The translations under genes and the position numbers were made by a program. From Isoetes taiwanensis (taxonomy: Eukaryota; Streptophyta; Lycopodiopsida; Isoetales; Isoetaceae), in assembly GCA_021234155.1 (NCBI GenBank), contig JAJEKV010000014.1, forward strand, positions 578,949 to 642,948: 64,000 bases of DNA, in the 5' to 3' direction. Below the pieces are notes generated by a model. The model worked only from the letters and a program-made list of their open reading frames with translations, was not told where the DNA came from and ran no database searches. Shown here piece after piece: positions 32,591 through 44,923 of this stretch (its first letter is position 1; each line of letters begins with the position of its first letter).

Positions 32591-35091
32591 TGATCGCCAC
32601 TCATGGCATAGAAGAGCCCTAGACATATCTAACATTTGGCTCATTGAATGCATGAGGAAATATGAAGACCATTGGCTTTCAGAAGCACTTGAAGACTCAG
32701 TCAAACAGCAAAAGGAACAAATGTTTAGAAGAACCAAAGAAGGACATTCACTATTCACTTGGTTATCTCAAAATTGGAGGATGGACAAGGTTTTTGATTA
32801 TCATCCAAGGTACTAGAGATCACTCCTACAAGATTTGAAGTCACTTGTTGAAGAATTGCAAGACATGAGCATGGTATGAAGTCTATTTCATGATTTGAGC
32901 ATTTGAAGTTTTGATTCTTGATGTTGTAAGAGTTTTGCCTAGCCAATTTCCCATTTTAATTGCCATTTGACTCATATTCCACCTTCCTATTTCTTGTCAT
33001 CTCTACACTTCATACTATCATTACCCATACATCTATATTTCATCATACCATACTTTGGGATTGTCAATTCACCTTTCCCTAGTCAAAATGACCCACACAC
33101 TCATGATCCATCCATACATTCATAAGTTTACCAAAAGAAACTAAAAAAATGTTGAGGCATTACCCTACATTCTCCCACTTCAAAGACCTAGGGTTAAAAT
33201 GATCACTAGGTTGAGGAAAGGTGGCTATTCAAAAGGTTGTCACCTATATCTAGTTGGCAAAGGGAATTTTTTATGCCCACATCATCACTCACAAGTCCAC
33301 ATCACCATTCATTACACACGTGTCAATCCACATCATTTTCATTCCATATCCACCTCATTAAAACATTTTGACTAGGGAAAAGTTTTTGTCATCCAATGGT
33401 ACCACATCAGCAGTACATTTGCCACCTCACCAAAATTCATGCCTAGTCACCCCCCTTCACTCTTTTGACAAAAAATCAAAGTGCTCCAAATCATCTTTTG
33501 ACAAAACCACCTGGTAGCCCTTGTGAAAATATGCTACCTGGCACAAAAAAATTTTCAAATTGAGTCTATTTGGACCTCCTTAAGCTACTTCTTGGGAAAC
33601 GTGCCTTCTTGGAAAAAATGGCAAAACCTACCTACATCTACCCCCCCATCTATCTACCCTCTCATTTTCCGCCAAGTGGCGCCCCCGGGCGTGCAGTCGG
33701 AAACACGAGCCGACATTTGGCGCGGGGAGGAGACCACGAATCGCGCTGAAAACGGCTTCAGAATCAGATATTTATATCCTTGTTTAACTTTTTACTCTTG
33801 GCCCGTGGGATATATCCGCTGAAGAAAGCAAGAACCCTTAAAATTTTTACAACCAAGAAACGGAATTTTTGGCAAAGATCCCACCACAAATTCAAGATCA
33901 TTACCTTCCGAATCCACCTCTCGCAACATCAAGAAAACCAAATCGAAGCTAAAAAGACAAAGGATCCGGGCCAGAATTCAAGAATTGCAAATGTAACAGG
34001 CCTTTTTAAAGAGGGTAATCTCTATGCGAAAAATCCGTGGGCTTTTACGCTTAAATTGAAGACCGCCGTGAAGTACATGCAAAAGTTTATCTCCTCACAT
34101 GGATTCAACCCTCCTTGTCGCTCAAATTGATCGCTGATCAAGAAGTTTCAACCATAAACCCGTCCGTTTTTCTGGAAATATGCTTTGCTCATTAACCTGC
34201 GGGCATCGAAAAATGATGTGATTCCTCCAATTTGATATATCAAGTGAATGAAAATCCAATTTGGTAATATCTTTCCCTTTGAAAAATTGTTGAAGTTCCA
34301 AAAATAGCTCAAATAGCTTCTATATTGCATAAAGACTAAAGAAAATTCAAAAATAGCTTATTTTGTTTCCTTCAACTAGTATGCATATCAATCAACACTG
34401 TTTCTATGGTTAATAAAGAAAAAAATTCTGCCATCATAATGCAATTCCGCTTCTCATCACTTTAGTCGCATTCATTGCACACTCTATAGTTGAACTCCAA
34501 GCTCTAGTGGTTTTAATAGCAAGGGTTGATTTAGGATATCTCTAATGTTCCTTTTACATAGATTTCTACTTAAATATCGATAAAATTTGAAAAAAGCATT
34601 CTCTCAAGGTAAAAGACACAAATTGAGTTCATAAAACCCCATAGTTCCAAAATATCTTTATTTCTGGACTGTATTAGTGTTTGCACGTAACCCTTTAGAC
34701 CTTTTAACACCTTTCCAGGTGGTTTCATTCAAAAAAGATATTCCTAGAGAATTCTTGCAAAAGGAGTCACGAGGGCATTGACTAAATTTCGACCTAGTCG
34801 GGGTTGTGTGATTTTAAAGTACCAAATGATATCTGACTTCAGGATATATTTTGCACATATATCACATCAATTGTCTAGTATACTATTGCATTGATTTCAG
34901 AAAAAAAATTTAACTTATATTGCTCAGAATCTAAAAGTTAGCACTGTGCATTTTCTTCCAATTTGGGAAGCTGGTTCTAACAGATTTTTTGAAGGTTGTT
35001 TCTGCAAATTTTGAGCATAGAGTGGTTGCCTAAAGCAACCTGGAGGTCCTAGACCATTCCAGTTGAGGGATTGCCAGGAATACCCTCAACA
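32591..35091 (+). repeat. 3' long terminal repeat
   Basis: It pairs with 18715-21207 along its full length. The start is TGATCGCCACTCATGG and the end CCCTCAACA, followed by TATGT. A classical polypurine tract just upstream is not apparent. The pair is clearly homologous but has many small differences. Confidence 0.92.
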
Positions 35092-35096
35092 TATGT
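35092..35096 (+). repeat. Target-site duplication TATGT (right)
   Basis: Directly follows the LTR CA end; matches 18710-18714. Confidence 0.9.
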
Positions 35097-35690
35097 ATCT
35101 ACCTGAGAGAAATCCTGACTGACAATTGCTGATATTATGATGGACGTGCATGAGAATCCTGAGGGAAAGGACTTTGGCTAGGATCTTATATGTGGCATTA
35201 GTCAATGAAATAGGATGTCAGTCACTCAAGTTATTCGGGTGTTGGGACTTTAGGAATCAAAGCAATGAAGCTGGAGATATAGAAGGGATAACGAGAGGCA
35301 GTTTTCCAAGCTCCTTTGATAAAGTTCATGAAACCTTCTTTCATCACAACCCAGAAAGTGAGGAAAAACTCAGGTGGAAGACCATCAGGACCTAGGGTTT
35401 TTCCTTTGTCCATGTTCTTAAAGGCATGGAGGATCTCCTCCTCATCTGGACTTTCAGAGAAGTCATCCTCCATGGGAACTGGAGTAGGGATATTTTGGAA
35501 GAACAACCTCATTTTGTTTTGCTTAATTTGAGCATATTCCTTGGCTTTGAAAAGGTAGGTGTAATGCTCCAGAAATTCCTGTTTAATGCCCTTGCTGACA
35601 TCGTATGCATTTGAGGTGTTCGTTGGATTGGATGTTGGGCAGTAGGTTTTGTCCAACGGAAGATGCATATATTATACTGGAGCGGCAGTA
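35097..35690 (-). pseudogene. LINE-B N-terminal RT half (other side of the Ty3/gypsy insertion)
   Basis: The minus strand reads KTLGPDGLPPEFFLTFW, ISSFIALIPKVPTPE and, after a frame shift near 35230, PISLTNATYKILAKVLSLRI and QSGFLSGRY, ending exactly at the LTR target site. The next expected RT residues (ILDNYIAASEAI) are found on the other side at about 18670-18712. The copy appears 5'-truncated near 35690. Confidence 0.88.
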
Positions 35691-37632
35691 TGCCATGCTT
35701 AATATGCAATCGCGCATGCCTCCACCACCTCTGATTGCTCGCAAAAAGGATGGAACCCTACATCCATTTCGAAGTCAGTACATGATATTTACAATGTTTA
35801 AAACAGATATAACATTAGGCTCAAGGCACCATTATAAAAGGCCTGCTCATAACCTACCTAGAAAACCAACACTAGTATACATACCTTTACTCGTTCCTGA
35901 TTGTAAAAGATCATGAATATTGTAGAACATACACAAATTATTACTTTCTTATACTGGGCTGGTAGCTATCCTCCATGAAACAAATAGAGGCTCATAGAAA
36001 AACAAAGGAAAGAAATGTACTCCCCATTTGTATAATTAATCATAAAGCAGGCAATACTTTAGAGAGAGTGGCACATATACTGTAAACCATAAATGATCTA
36101 TTCATGTTCATGGAGTTTATTTCGCCATCTATTCCCCTGTGAAGACAGCTGAAAGAAAATTTTTTAAAGTTCCTTAAACAACCAGTCGCTAATTGTTGAA
36201 TTTAATCATAATCATGAAAACATAGCTCCCTGATTCATAGGAATCTTCCACAAAACAAGCAAATCATACCCAAAATTTGCTGGCCGAGGCGCCTCAGTCG
36301 ATTTTGGTACCTCGAGGAGCTTTTACACTGCCTTGATAGAGTAACATATACGAACTAAAATCCCTCTAACAAGGGTTTATTGCTTTGCCATGGTATGTTG
36401 GACCTAATTAGGAATTGGTGATGCTCCCGAAGTAAGAAACAATGGAATGGATATCAATGTTGCCATTCTCAGATGCAATGCCAACATACCACACAGGTAA
36501 TCATCATTATCATTGCTAAAGCTCTCCCTGCTCAATGTCTCTTCGATGCGGATGGAATACTTTTATCAACAAACAACAAATCTAGACTGTGAGGATGCCA
36601 AGCATTACATAGACTCATATTGTGGGATAATGTTTAAGCCAGATATATGCCCCTGCAAAATAAAACCTTTTCATAAGTAGAATGAGTTATTAGCATAATT
36701 TTGAGTTTCTCCAATGTCCATAAATTGAACTCCACACTTTCCATTCCATTCAAATATCCAGTTAGAGGTGCAATAGATTTTTTTATTTGTATAGCTATTA
36801 AAACATCCTTTCTAGATTGCAAGTCACCTGGATTATACTTAGAAGATCCATGATTGAACTGTTGAATGTTTCTACATTGTGTATGCATGTCTGCTAGCTA
36901 AAGCAACAAAAGTATGTCTAGTCATATAAGCTAATTGTGATGAACTGGTACATGAAGGCTTCTTAATGGTTTAGAATGATGGCAATACAACAGACTACAT
37001 AGAGCTCGGCCTACAACTTGATCACAAGAATAATGCATTTCTGTTTAGAATTAATCAAAATGGGAGACACACGTTGTCTTTGTTTCAATCTTTCCTTAAT
37101 CAATTATAATACTAGGCACATGTTTTCAAGACATTGAACAATGTGCCCTCATCTTGATGTACTCCTTCACATTCTATAACTTCAAAATATTCCAGTGCTA
37201 GGTAACCTTGTTTGCAATGGACATAATCTCCAATTATTGGATTATTCCATGGTAGGATATCATCTGGCTTTGCAATTCACTAAAACCCTTGCATGCTGCC
37301 TTCTGTCCTCTCACATTTCACATAAGCACACTCCATTGGTCTTATGCCCTCCTGCTCCATTTTATTGAAAAAATTAAGAACTAATTTTGGATATAACTTG
37401 AGACCATTAAATGAATGCTCTACCCTACAACACCTGCATCTGACATATATAATAGCACTACTATCAATTTCATAATCGAAGAGTTATTCATGAAAACTTC
37501 ATTTACATTTGCACATGGTTTAAGGCACCAATGTTGTTTTTGTTGTGCACCTGACGGTCTCATTCTGTAACAGAACTCTAGGAAAATGATATTGTTCTAG
37601 TTCTATATTGGATATTAGTTGTTGTCCATGTA
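35691..37632. other. Intergenic DNA, nothing recognised
   Basis: About 1.9 kb of AT-rich sequence without supported genes. A plus-strand frame at 35605-35916 contains KKDGTLHPF but no other RT-like context. Confidence 0.35.
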
Positions 37633-39080
37633 TAGAATAGAATAGAATAGATTTTTTAACGTCCACGGAGACCAATAGGTCATGGGACCCATACAATGGG
37701 CCAGTACAATCATTACTACTAGGATTAAAAAACCACTGCCTCAAAAGGTTTTCAAGGGAAAAACCTTTGCAGTAATGATGATAGTAGACAAGCGGAGATA
37801 ATGACTACTGAGGGCTCAGTAATTGCAGACATTTATCTAGAACCTCAAGTATGTATAATGCCAAGTCATGCACAGATGGTGCTCTGAGAAGTTGTGGAAG
37901 CGTGGAATGAATGCTAAGGTCAAAAAATGATTCCGACTATCTCAAAAGGTGGCAACTTAGAAGAGTATGGCTTTCATCTTCAATAACCTCAGAATCGGCA
38001 ACAGCACATAGTCTCGCCATGCAATTGCGGCCACTCCCATCTACCCTGCCTCAACCGTAGCAGACTGTGGGACCCCATGCTAATTGATGCAATAGCTACA
38101 AGCTTGTTCCTGGACAATGAAGCAAGCAAATAAGCTTGGGGCCCCGGGTGCCAAGGTGGGATTTATGTGTGCATGATAATGACCAGTTTTCACTTGGGCC
38201 AAAGTAATCGTGGTCCCATATCTTTTGAGAAAAACGACCATTGAGATATTGTTGCAAAAGCTCGTGATCGCGATTTTAGCAAGCATCGCAAAGGTGCTCG
38301 TTGCACAGCCCAACGGCAAAACCATGTAGTGCAATGCTCTTTCCAACATCGCTTCAAACGCCGAGGAGATTCAGCCATGGCAAGTGCAAGAACAGATACC
38401 TAACATCATCCATGTGGTGCACCTGCGTGATATAGTGGAGATGGCATTTCATGGCGTAATGTTGAAGAGGCTAAAACCCGCCTCTTGTAAAAGAATAGCA
38501 TAGGGCACCGCTTGTTTTAACTCCAGGTCGTAAGTGAGAAAGGACTTTTGCACCGCCCAAGCTCTCCCAAGCACTAGCACTAATGGCAGCCCCCCACACT
38601 TCGTAACCATACAAGAAAATAGGCTCTACCAAACCCAAACAAGTGGGCTTTCCGGCCAATCATGAATTTTCAAGCAATAAAAAACAATTGTTTTGCATTG
38701 CATAGAGTGCTTTCCATCCAATGAGCCCACCGCTTTGGTAATACATCGTTCTCCCAAAGTGTGTTCTTACATAATTCTACACCAAGATACTTGTAGCTAT
38801 CTACAACTTCAACTTCGCGGCTATCATAGTGCATAGTGGGAACATTGTGACGAGAAGATTGAACTACCAAAAGCTTGGTCTTTTGGAGATTAACACGCAG
38901 ACCTGTGTTCTCACAAAAACTGTGCAGAGCATGTAAATGTTGCTGCATACTAGCAGCGGTATATGCCAGAAGTGAAACATCATCAGCATACATAAGTTGC
39001 CTAATGATATAGTGTGGTATATACGTTCTAAAATCGCATGATTTGATTCAAAGAATCTGCGATAGAATATAACCAACTTA
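37633..39080 (-). mobile_element. LINE (family C) 3' half, with AGAAT-type tail
   Basis: On the minus strand the RT fragment reads LMYADDVSLLAYTAASMQQH (catalytic YADD near 38978-38992), then NTGLRVNLQKTKLLVV and YKYLGVELCK, then VEPIFLYGYEVWGAA (38590-38640). The element decays in shifted frames to about 38100. The 3' end at 37652 is followed by a pentanucleotide tail, seen on the plus strand as AGAATAGAATAGAATAG. The same family occurs at 52.6-54.1 and 56.15-56.7 kb. Confidence 0.82.
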
Positions 39081-39924
39081 TATCTAGGTCATTGGAGTAG
39101 TAAAGTCTCTAAGCTTTTTTCTTCTTGCATTATTGTAGAAGTCTGTATGCAGATTTTCTACTTAGAAATCCTTTTTCCACTTGCATAACCTCTCCAGGAT
39201 AGAGTATCAATCATCCCAATATCTCAAGAATAACTAAACATTAACAAAAGGGTCAAAGCATGGACATTCATGACATTTTTTGTGTCCACGACACGTGGTG
39301 CTTAGTGGGTACTTCCCGGGGACATTTTCTTTGTATTTTTGAAAAATATTTTTCTTTTATTCTTTTGATATATTTTTCTCGAAACACACTAGTATTATAC
39401 CTTGGAATATAAAATCTCAGTCGTAATAGTTATAGCAAAAAAAAAGATAAAAAAATAAAAAACTTTTTCAGCACTGGGTGCTGACTAGCGCAAAAGTGTC
39501 CCCCAACTCTATGCTTTCACCCAAAATAACAATAATAGCAGGAATTCATCAGAATGTGACTCCAAATGTTTTTAGACCCGCATCAAAATAATGACGAAGG
39601 AAGCTCACTTTTGTAGTAAATCAAAGAATATCTTTCAGTGGATTCTAACTACAGCGGGGGAGTTTTTCAATGGGGCCAAGAAATTATTTGGCATCCAAAA
39701 CTGCCAAAAATTCTAGGCTCACATATGTGGAAAATACAAACACATCTTTCGCCGTCGAAAATACAACTAGTAATTGTGGTTGTCAGTCAAACCATTAAAT
39801 ATGCTTAGAATATACTGAAGATACCTAATCCCCATCCTCTCCTTAATGAATTTCCCTTTAACAGAGGCAATTCAAAAAGACATCATACTACAAAAGCCCA
39901 GATTAGTCCCACACTTGTCATTTG

Positions 39925-40060
39925 TCTACACTTGAATTGAATTGAATCAGATAGAATTGAACGGATTATTATCGTCCATAAAGACCAATAGACCTATGGA
40001 CCCAATCAAAGAGAACAACAAGCATATTATTGTTAGGATTGAAAAACCCCCACAGGAAGG
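39925..40060 (-). mobile_element. LINE-C 3' end fragment with TTCAA-type tail
   Basis: GAATTGAATTGAATC is followed by ATTATCGTCCATAAAGACCAATAGACC and a GGACCC motif. This matches the 3' end of the LINE at 37.65 kb (TTTAACGTCCACGGAGACCAATAGG...GGACCC) with a different simple tail. No coding part remains. Confidence 0.55.
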
Positions 40061-40399
40061 GGGTCCATTTGCACTCATGCATACCATCTTAGAATTGAAA
40101 CAGACAAATGGCCCCGTGAAGAACAGGAAAATAGATTATGTCAATGTTGTCAAATGGGAGCGACTGAATATGAATGTTGTACTCTTCAGAGTTGCTCAGC
40201 GATTTGCAACTATTTGAACACGATATATCTGTTTGATTACGCATAATCAGCCACTACATATTCTTTTGCAGAGGCATATAGTAATAGCACTAGTATTCTA
40301 TATCCTAGAGGTTCTGACATGCGAGCTCAATTATGTCCAACATCAACACACTGACATGTCCAGATGTACAATATAATAGTAAGCTCATTACTGCTGAGG

Positions 40400-40545
40400 T
40401 TTCTCTCTTTGGGATGGGGTCTTTTTAGTCATGGACAATAATGGACTTTGTTGTGCTCTTTCTTGTATTGGATCCCATAGACCTTTTCAGTCTCTGTGGA
40501 GGATAAAAAAAAAGATTCAAATAGCTCAATTCAATTGAAATAGTA
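40400..40545 (+). mobile_element. LINE-C-like 3' end fragment, plus strand
   Basis: GGATCCCATAGACCTTTTCAGTCTCTGTGGAGGATAAAA followed by TTCAA-like simple sequence is the reverse-orientation counterpart of the 39.93-kb fragment. The upstream 40.2-40.4 kb resembles 56.7-56.9 kb. Confidence 0.4.
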
Positions 40546-41113
40546 AATTCACATTAAATTGAAATACTTGATAAACTTATGCTATTTGATAAACTTGAAA
40601 TACTTTATACCCTCCAGTTCAGAGCTCATATTCGCTTTCTTAAAGCGTTTGCGATGATGCCAATATAATATAAAAAAGGGAAGTAAATAAAAAAGTTCTT
40701 AGTTCCAATGGTTAGCAGTGTACTGTGTGACAAACAGAATGAAATAAATACAATCATATATGCAAACCTCTAGATAACTGCCAAGACACATCCCTCTGAT
40801 GTGTGGCCTCATAATGAAATGTGCTCTTATCCAATATAGCTATATCGAAATTCCTTTTTAATATTTCACTACTCCATTATTTTAGCTTGCAATGTATATA
40901 CTGGAGAAGACCAAGATCAGATCCTGCTTTCATGGTCAACCATGCAACAATGATATATAAATTTAGGGTTTTTACAGCATTGGCCCCATGCAAAAATATG
41001 CAAATATAGGTCTAGTTGCATTAAAAAAGACATTAAGAGGTATACATTATGTATAAAAACATGTAAAAAAAATAAACATAGGTAGAGAATCCCTACCTAG
41101 GTAGAGAAAATTA
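40546..41113. other. Intergenic DNA, nothing recognised
   Basis: AT-rich without supported features. ATGATATATAAA and nearby GGCCCCAT motifs at about 40950-40990 recur at 41149-41180. Confidence 0.3.
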
Positions 41114-41235
41114 AACATGTTTGCCCAAGGGATTTTCTGTTAGAACAATGATATATAAAGGGTCTTTACATGGCCCCATCTTCGCAGATGGCACATCCAA
41201 TATATATTTAGTTGAATCCCTTGGGCAAACATGTT
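41114..41235. repeat. Perfect 20-bp inverted repeat, 122-bp hairpin
   Basis: AACATGTTTGCCCAAGGGAT (41114-41133) and its exact reverse complement (41216-41235) flank 82 bp, which itself contains a small CCATC...GATGG stem. It could be the ends of a small MITE or a foldback transcript precursor. No target duplication was evident. Confidence 0.75.
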
Positions 41236-42800
41236 AGGTCAATCCGGATACCTTTTTGCAAAGTGCAGATTTGATGATAATATGCTTTTTACTATAACTT
41301 TTGAATTCAGACTCTTTTTGTGTTCTTATTGTGTTGGAAAGCTCTCTTTGGGATCTTTCTGATGATGTATGATATGCTCATATTTGATTAGGTTTTCTAG
41401 GTCAAAATAGCAAATTTCCGGCAAATTTGTTAGGATTTCACACCTGATTAAAACATGATTTGCACAACAGCAAATCATACTTTGTCCAGCTGATCATTCT
41501 GATAATGTCTTATGGCCTGTATCATTGTAGTGCAATAAGCTTTTATGACGATATTGAAGATGTGATAAAAAAAAAAAAAAAAAAAACCTGACTTGACTAG
41601 CACGAACCAAAAATCCTACTAGCCCATCAAACTACGTCTGTCAATCCATCCATAGCTTTATCATTCCCTACAATGACTGAGCCAACCAAAGATAGGGTGC
41701 ATCAAACCATGGCCATTATATCCAATAATCTATATTAGGTATAGTTTAAATAAAGACAGAAGGATAAACTTTTAATCTAATAAACTGAATTCTGCATGCA
41801 TACAAGGCCTTCCAACTTAATTGCATGTTTGCATGCCATTCATATTAATACAATATCACACTGGCCAATGTATCATTGATGTACTTATTCTTTTTAATGG
41901 GTTCCAGTATCTCATATAGATATGGCCTTAGAATTTCCATTCCTTCACCTAAGGTCTTTAACAGCCTCATATTCATTTTATATGTTAACCTTTAGTATCC
42001 ATTATACAACATTTATTATAAGCTTTAAAAGCATGCCATATTCAAGCCATTTTGCAAGCATATCATATGTCCTCATGCTCTTGTATTGTTAAACCTTTAT
42101 TCTATTACCTTTAGTACAGAAAATCCTTTTTAAAAAAAAAGGGCGTCTCACGATTTTACTTTAATAACAGGAGTACTTAACTCGACTCTTCAATGCTTGG
42201 TTCATGTATACAAACATCTTGGTCTACAGAGATGACTAATTAAGCACATGTCTTCAGGAAGAATATGCCAATTCATAAAAAAGCCTTTTTATATTTCCAT
42301 ATGGTCAGATTACAGTAAGCAAAAGTACCTGGTATGCATGATGTCCCACAAATATCTGTTTTATAGTTTCATTTGGACATAGACGCAATCTATTGCAATT
42401 TAGAGAGAAACTTAGTTATAAACTTACATATTTCAGCTTAAACAAAAATACCATAGAAATTATTCTATGGCTAAGTCATTTGAGCCTTCAAATCATTCAA
42501 AATTGATGTCTCTACTGGTCATACACCTAATTTCTTCATTCAGCAAGTATCTTAACCCCATACATCTGTTTCGAGCTACTACACTTCATAACCATTAGAG
42601 ATGTATCCCTCCATGAATTCCTTCCAATCTAGAACCTTAACAATGACGTTGGTGACATATTGAAAGATATGAAATATAAGAACACATCCTATTTTTGTCA
42701 TGTACAGATACATTGTCCACTTGCAAGAGGAATTTTTGCAATGAGACCTTCATGTATAGCCCATCCACCCGTGAAAGTCTTACCGCGAGTCCTTCGGCAT
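41236..42800. other. Intergenic DNA with a poly(A) run
   Basis: An uninterrupted A run at about 41568-41586 ends a plus-strand stretch without recognisable coding sequence, so it may be the tail of an old retro-inserted sequence. Nothing else is recognised. Confidence 0.35.
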
Positions 42801-42807
42801 ACTGACA

Positions 42808-43101
42808 TTAGATGGTGCCAACTTCGATGAAAGTATCCACCTTGGGCGACTGCACTTTGCAACAAGAAGGCACTTTCATCGAAGTTAGCCCAAGGTGGCA
42901 CAGATGGCAAAAACCACAAAAAAAGCTTGGCTCTAATCAAGCCTCAAATCCAAGCACTAGAAAAATAGGGTATAAATGGCACAAAAAAGGTGGAGCACAA
43001 ATTGCACAAATGAGCACAAATGGCACATGATTTTCCATTTGTGCACATATGTGCCATTTATGCTCCGCCCACTCTCTGCCATTTATAGCTATTTCTGTGC
43101 T
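42808..43101. repeat. Two adjacent foldback structures
   Basis: First: ACTTCGATGAAAGT near 42825 pairs with ACTTTCATCGAAGT near 42872, and CCACCTTGGGC with GCCCAAGGTGG, with the block order rearranged. Second: 42989-43023 and 43035-43070 form an imperfect inverted repeat of about 35 bp (GGTGGAGCACAAATTGCAC...), extendable to about 42954 and 43101. Foldback or MITE-like DNA; no coding role is supported. Confidence 0.65.
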
Positions 43102-43599
43102 AATGAAGCTTGCAATTCTATGGCAACATGTCTAGAACGAGTAGCTAATGCATTAGGTAATGGGCAATTTCCTTGCCTTTTCATCATTTTCAGAAACTTT
43201 AGCGAATGCGTCAATTTAGGCAAGACTGTTGATCAAGATTATTCAAGATTGAAAGAAAGGTATAATTTCTGAGCATTTTATACCTTGAATGGCGGCCATT
43301 TTCCTTCTATAATGGCGAGGCAATTGGGGGGCTCCCTTTTTTCCAGTAAAGGATATAATAGCATATTCTTTCCCTTTTCCATAAAAAAAAAAAAAAGAAC
43401 TTTGAAAGCATCAATGAATTCGACAATTGAAGGGAAAAGCAAACTCAAAAAGAAAAGTGGTCCATGGAGAGAGAGAGAGCTTTTATGAGAGAATTCGCAT
43501 TACAACTCCTAGAACAAAGACCTTCCATAGTGAACAAATTCATGATTTAAATTTATATGTTCATGGTACAAAACTTAGGCTAGATAGATAGACAGGGTT
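43102..43599. other. Intergenic DNA, nothing recognised
   Basis: No gene or repeat family recognised apart from an A-rich run near 43383-43395 and a GAGAGAGAGAG run near 43468. Confidence 0.3.
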
Positions 43600-44450
43600 T
43601 TCCTAAGGAGAAGAAATAGGAGTTGTGGTTAAGATAGCTTGAGAGGTGCATTAAACCTAAGGCAATTGATGGTCTTGGAATGTTAGATTTTCAAAGTAAG
43701 GTGACGATATCGAAATTCATTTGAAGGATTCTTATTGGTAAGGATGATTCTCCTAGCCTGAGGTTGTTGATGCAGTCAATTCAGCATTATCTTCCATTTT
43801 ATAAGGCCATCATTAAGCCTCTCCTTTCTTGGGGTTTGCTTTATTATATACATCCATATCATAACGCTTCACCCTTTCTAAGCGGGTTGCTTGCTGCTTG
43901 GGACACTGTTAGGTCTCTTTTTCATTTCAATCTTGAGGCGTGTCTTCAGTTGTCTGCGCCATGCTGGTAGATTCCTTTGCACGACACTCATGAGAATGTG
44001 CCTCTAAGTGGTGGTGTTCTTCATCCAAAGACACAATGACGATGGATAGCAGCTGGTATAATCACTATTGCAGCTTGATACGAATCCGGTCATCTCATGT
44101 CATGGGAAGCATTTAGAACAAAATTCTTATTGTACAGATGGGATAGAGTAATTTGGACTCGTATTGTTGCATTGTTGCCATAGGATTCTGCCCCATAAGT
44201 TGAAGTAATTGTATGGGATTACGATCAGGGTATCAAGCCGGGGCACTTTGTTTTTTCTGTGTATAAATTGCTTCTGTATTCTGAAATCTTGCCTCCGTCT
44301 AATAGATGGCATCTTCAGGTCCCTCAGCCACAATGGAAAGGTGTTTGGACATGGATATGGGTTAAGTTGGTTCATCCCAAAGTGGCAGTTTTGTGATGGC
44401 AAGTGATCCATAGATGCCTCAGAGTCAACAGGCTGGTCCATAAAATTGAT
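43600..44450 (+). mobile_element. LINE-A relic (post-RT region)
   Basis: The plus-strand frame at 43764-43970 (PLLSWGLLYYIHPYHNASPF, GLLAAWDTVRSLFHFNLEAC) lines up with the post-RT region of the LINE at 8242-8600 (LPWALLYPLKAYSHASPV, GLLRAWKVVQQVIAFDWDAC). A matching RW.AAGIITI stretch follows near 44040. Stops and shifts abound. No boundaries were found. Confidence 0.7.
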
Positions 44451-44473
44451 GATCACATTTCAAAAATCTATCT

Positions 44474-44501
44474 TTCGTGATTCTCATTGGAGAATCACGA
44501 A
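44474..44501. repeat. 12-bp perfect hairpin
   Basis: TTCGTGATTCTC-ATTG-GAGAATCACGAA. It lies at the decayed end of the LINE-A relic. Without a U tract or known role, it is recorded only as structure. Confidence 0.5.
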
Positions 44502-44923
44502 GCAACTCGCTGCTTATCTAGCAGTAAAATAGAAAATGCGGCTGTCGTTTCAGCCCCACAAGGAAATTTGGCTACTAAGAATAATGATTGAGCAAGACCT
44601 AGAGAAGAACTTCTTTTGGATGTCCAGCCATCGTGACTCTCTGTGTGAAGACCGGTGAGAACATTTCTCAAAATAAAGCATTTCTCCAAACATTTAGTTT
44701 CATGAATCTATATCCAAAGATGTCATCAAAACAATGTTCAACACTGTTCTTTCATCAACTCAACATTCATCAACCCAACATTCTGATAACCTTAGCACTT
44801 GCCAAAATTCCTTTGTGTGTGTGTGGCATACATATGATGGTTTAGATAGCAGGCTAGAGGCATTAACACCGAAATGAGCAAGCTGGAGGTATTGACATTA
44901 AAATGAATATAATATAGTGCATG

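Larger units (their letters stand above)
18715..35091 (+). mobile_element. Ty3/gypsy LTR retrotransposon, 16.4 kb, decayed, inserted in LINE-B
   Basis: The long terminal repeats are 18715-21207 (2493 bp) and 32591-35091 (2501 bp), with TG...CA ends and a 5-bp TATGT target duplication. Internal order on the plus strand: primer-binding site, gag with zinc knuckle, protease, an RNase H-like block, RT, Ty3-type RNase H, integrase, and then a non-coding region of about 6 kb. The pol sequence and long LTRs suggest the Tat/Athila side of plant Ty3/gypsy; this is inference. Many stops and frameshifts mean it is not autonomous. The long 3' region holds a Helitron-like end at 27470 and a tandem-repeat block near 32.0-32.47 kb. 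Confidence 0.93.

Noticed and set aside
35605-35916. KKDGTLHPF in a plus-strand frame as an RT motif of a Ty3/gypsy element
   Set aside because: No other RT, protease or integrase motifs flank it, and it overlaps the antisense of LINE-B; chance similarity is likely.
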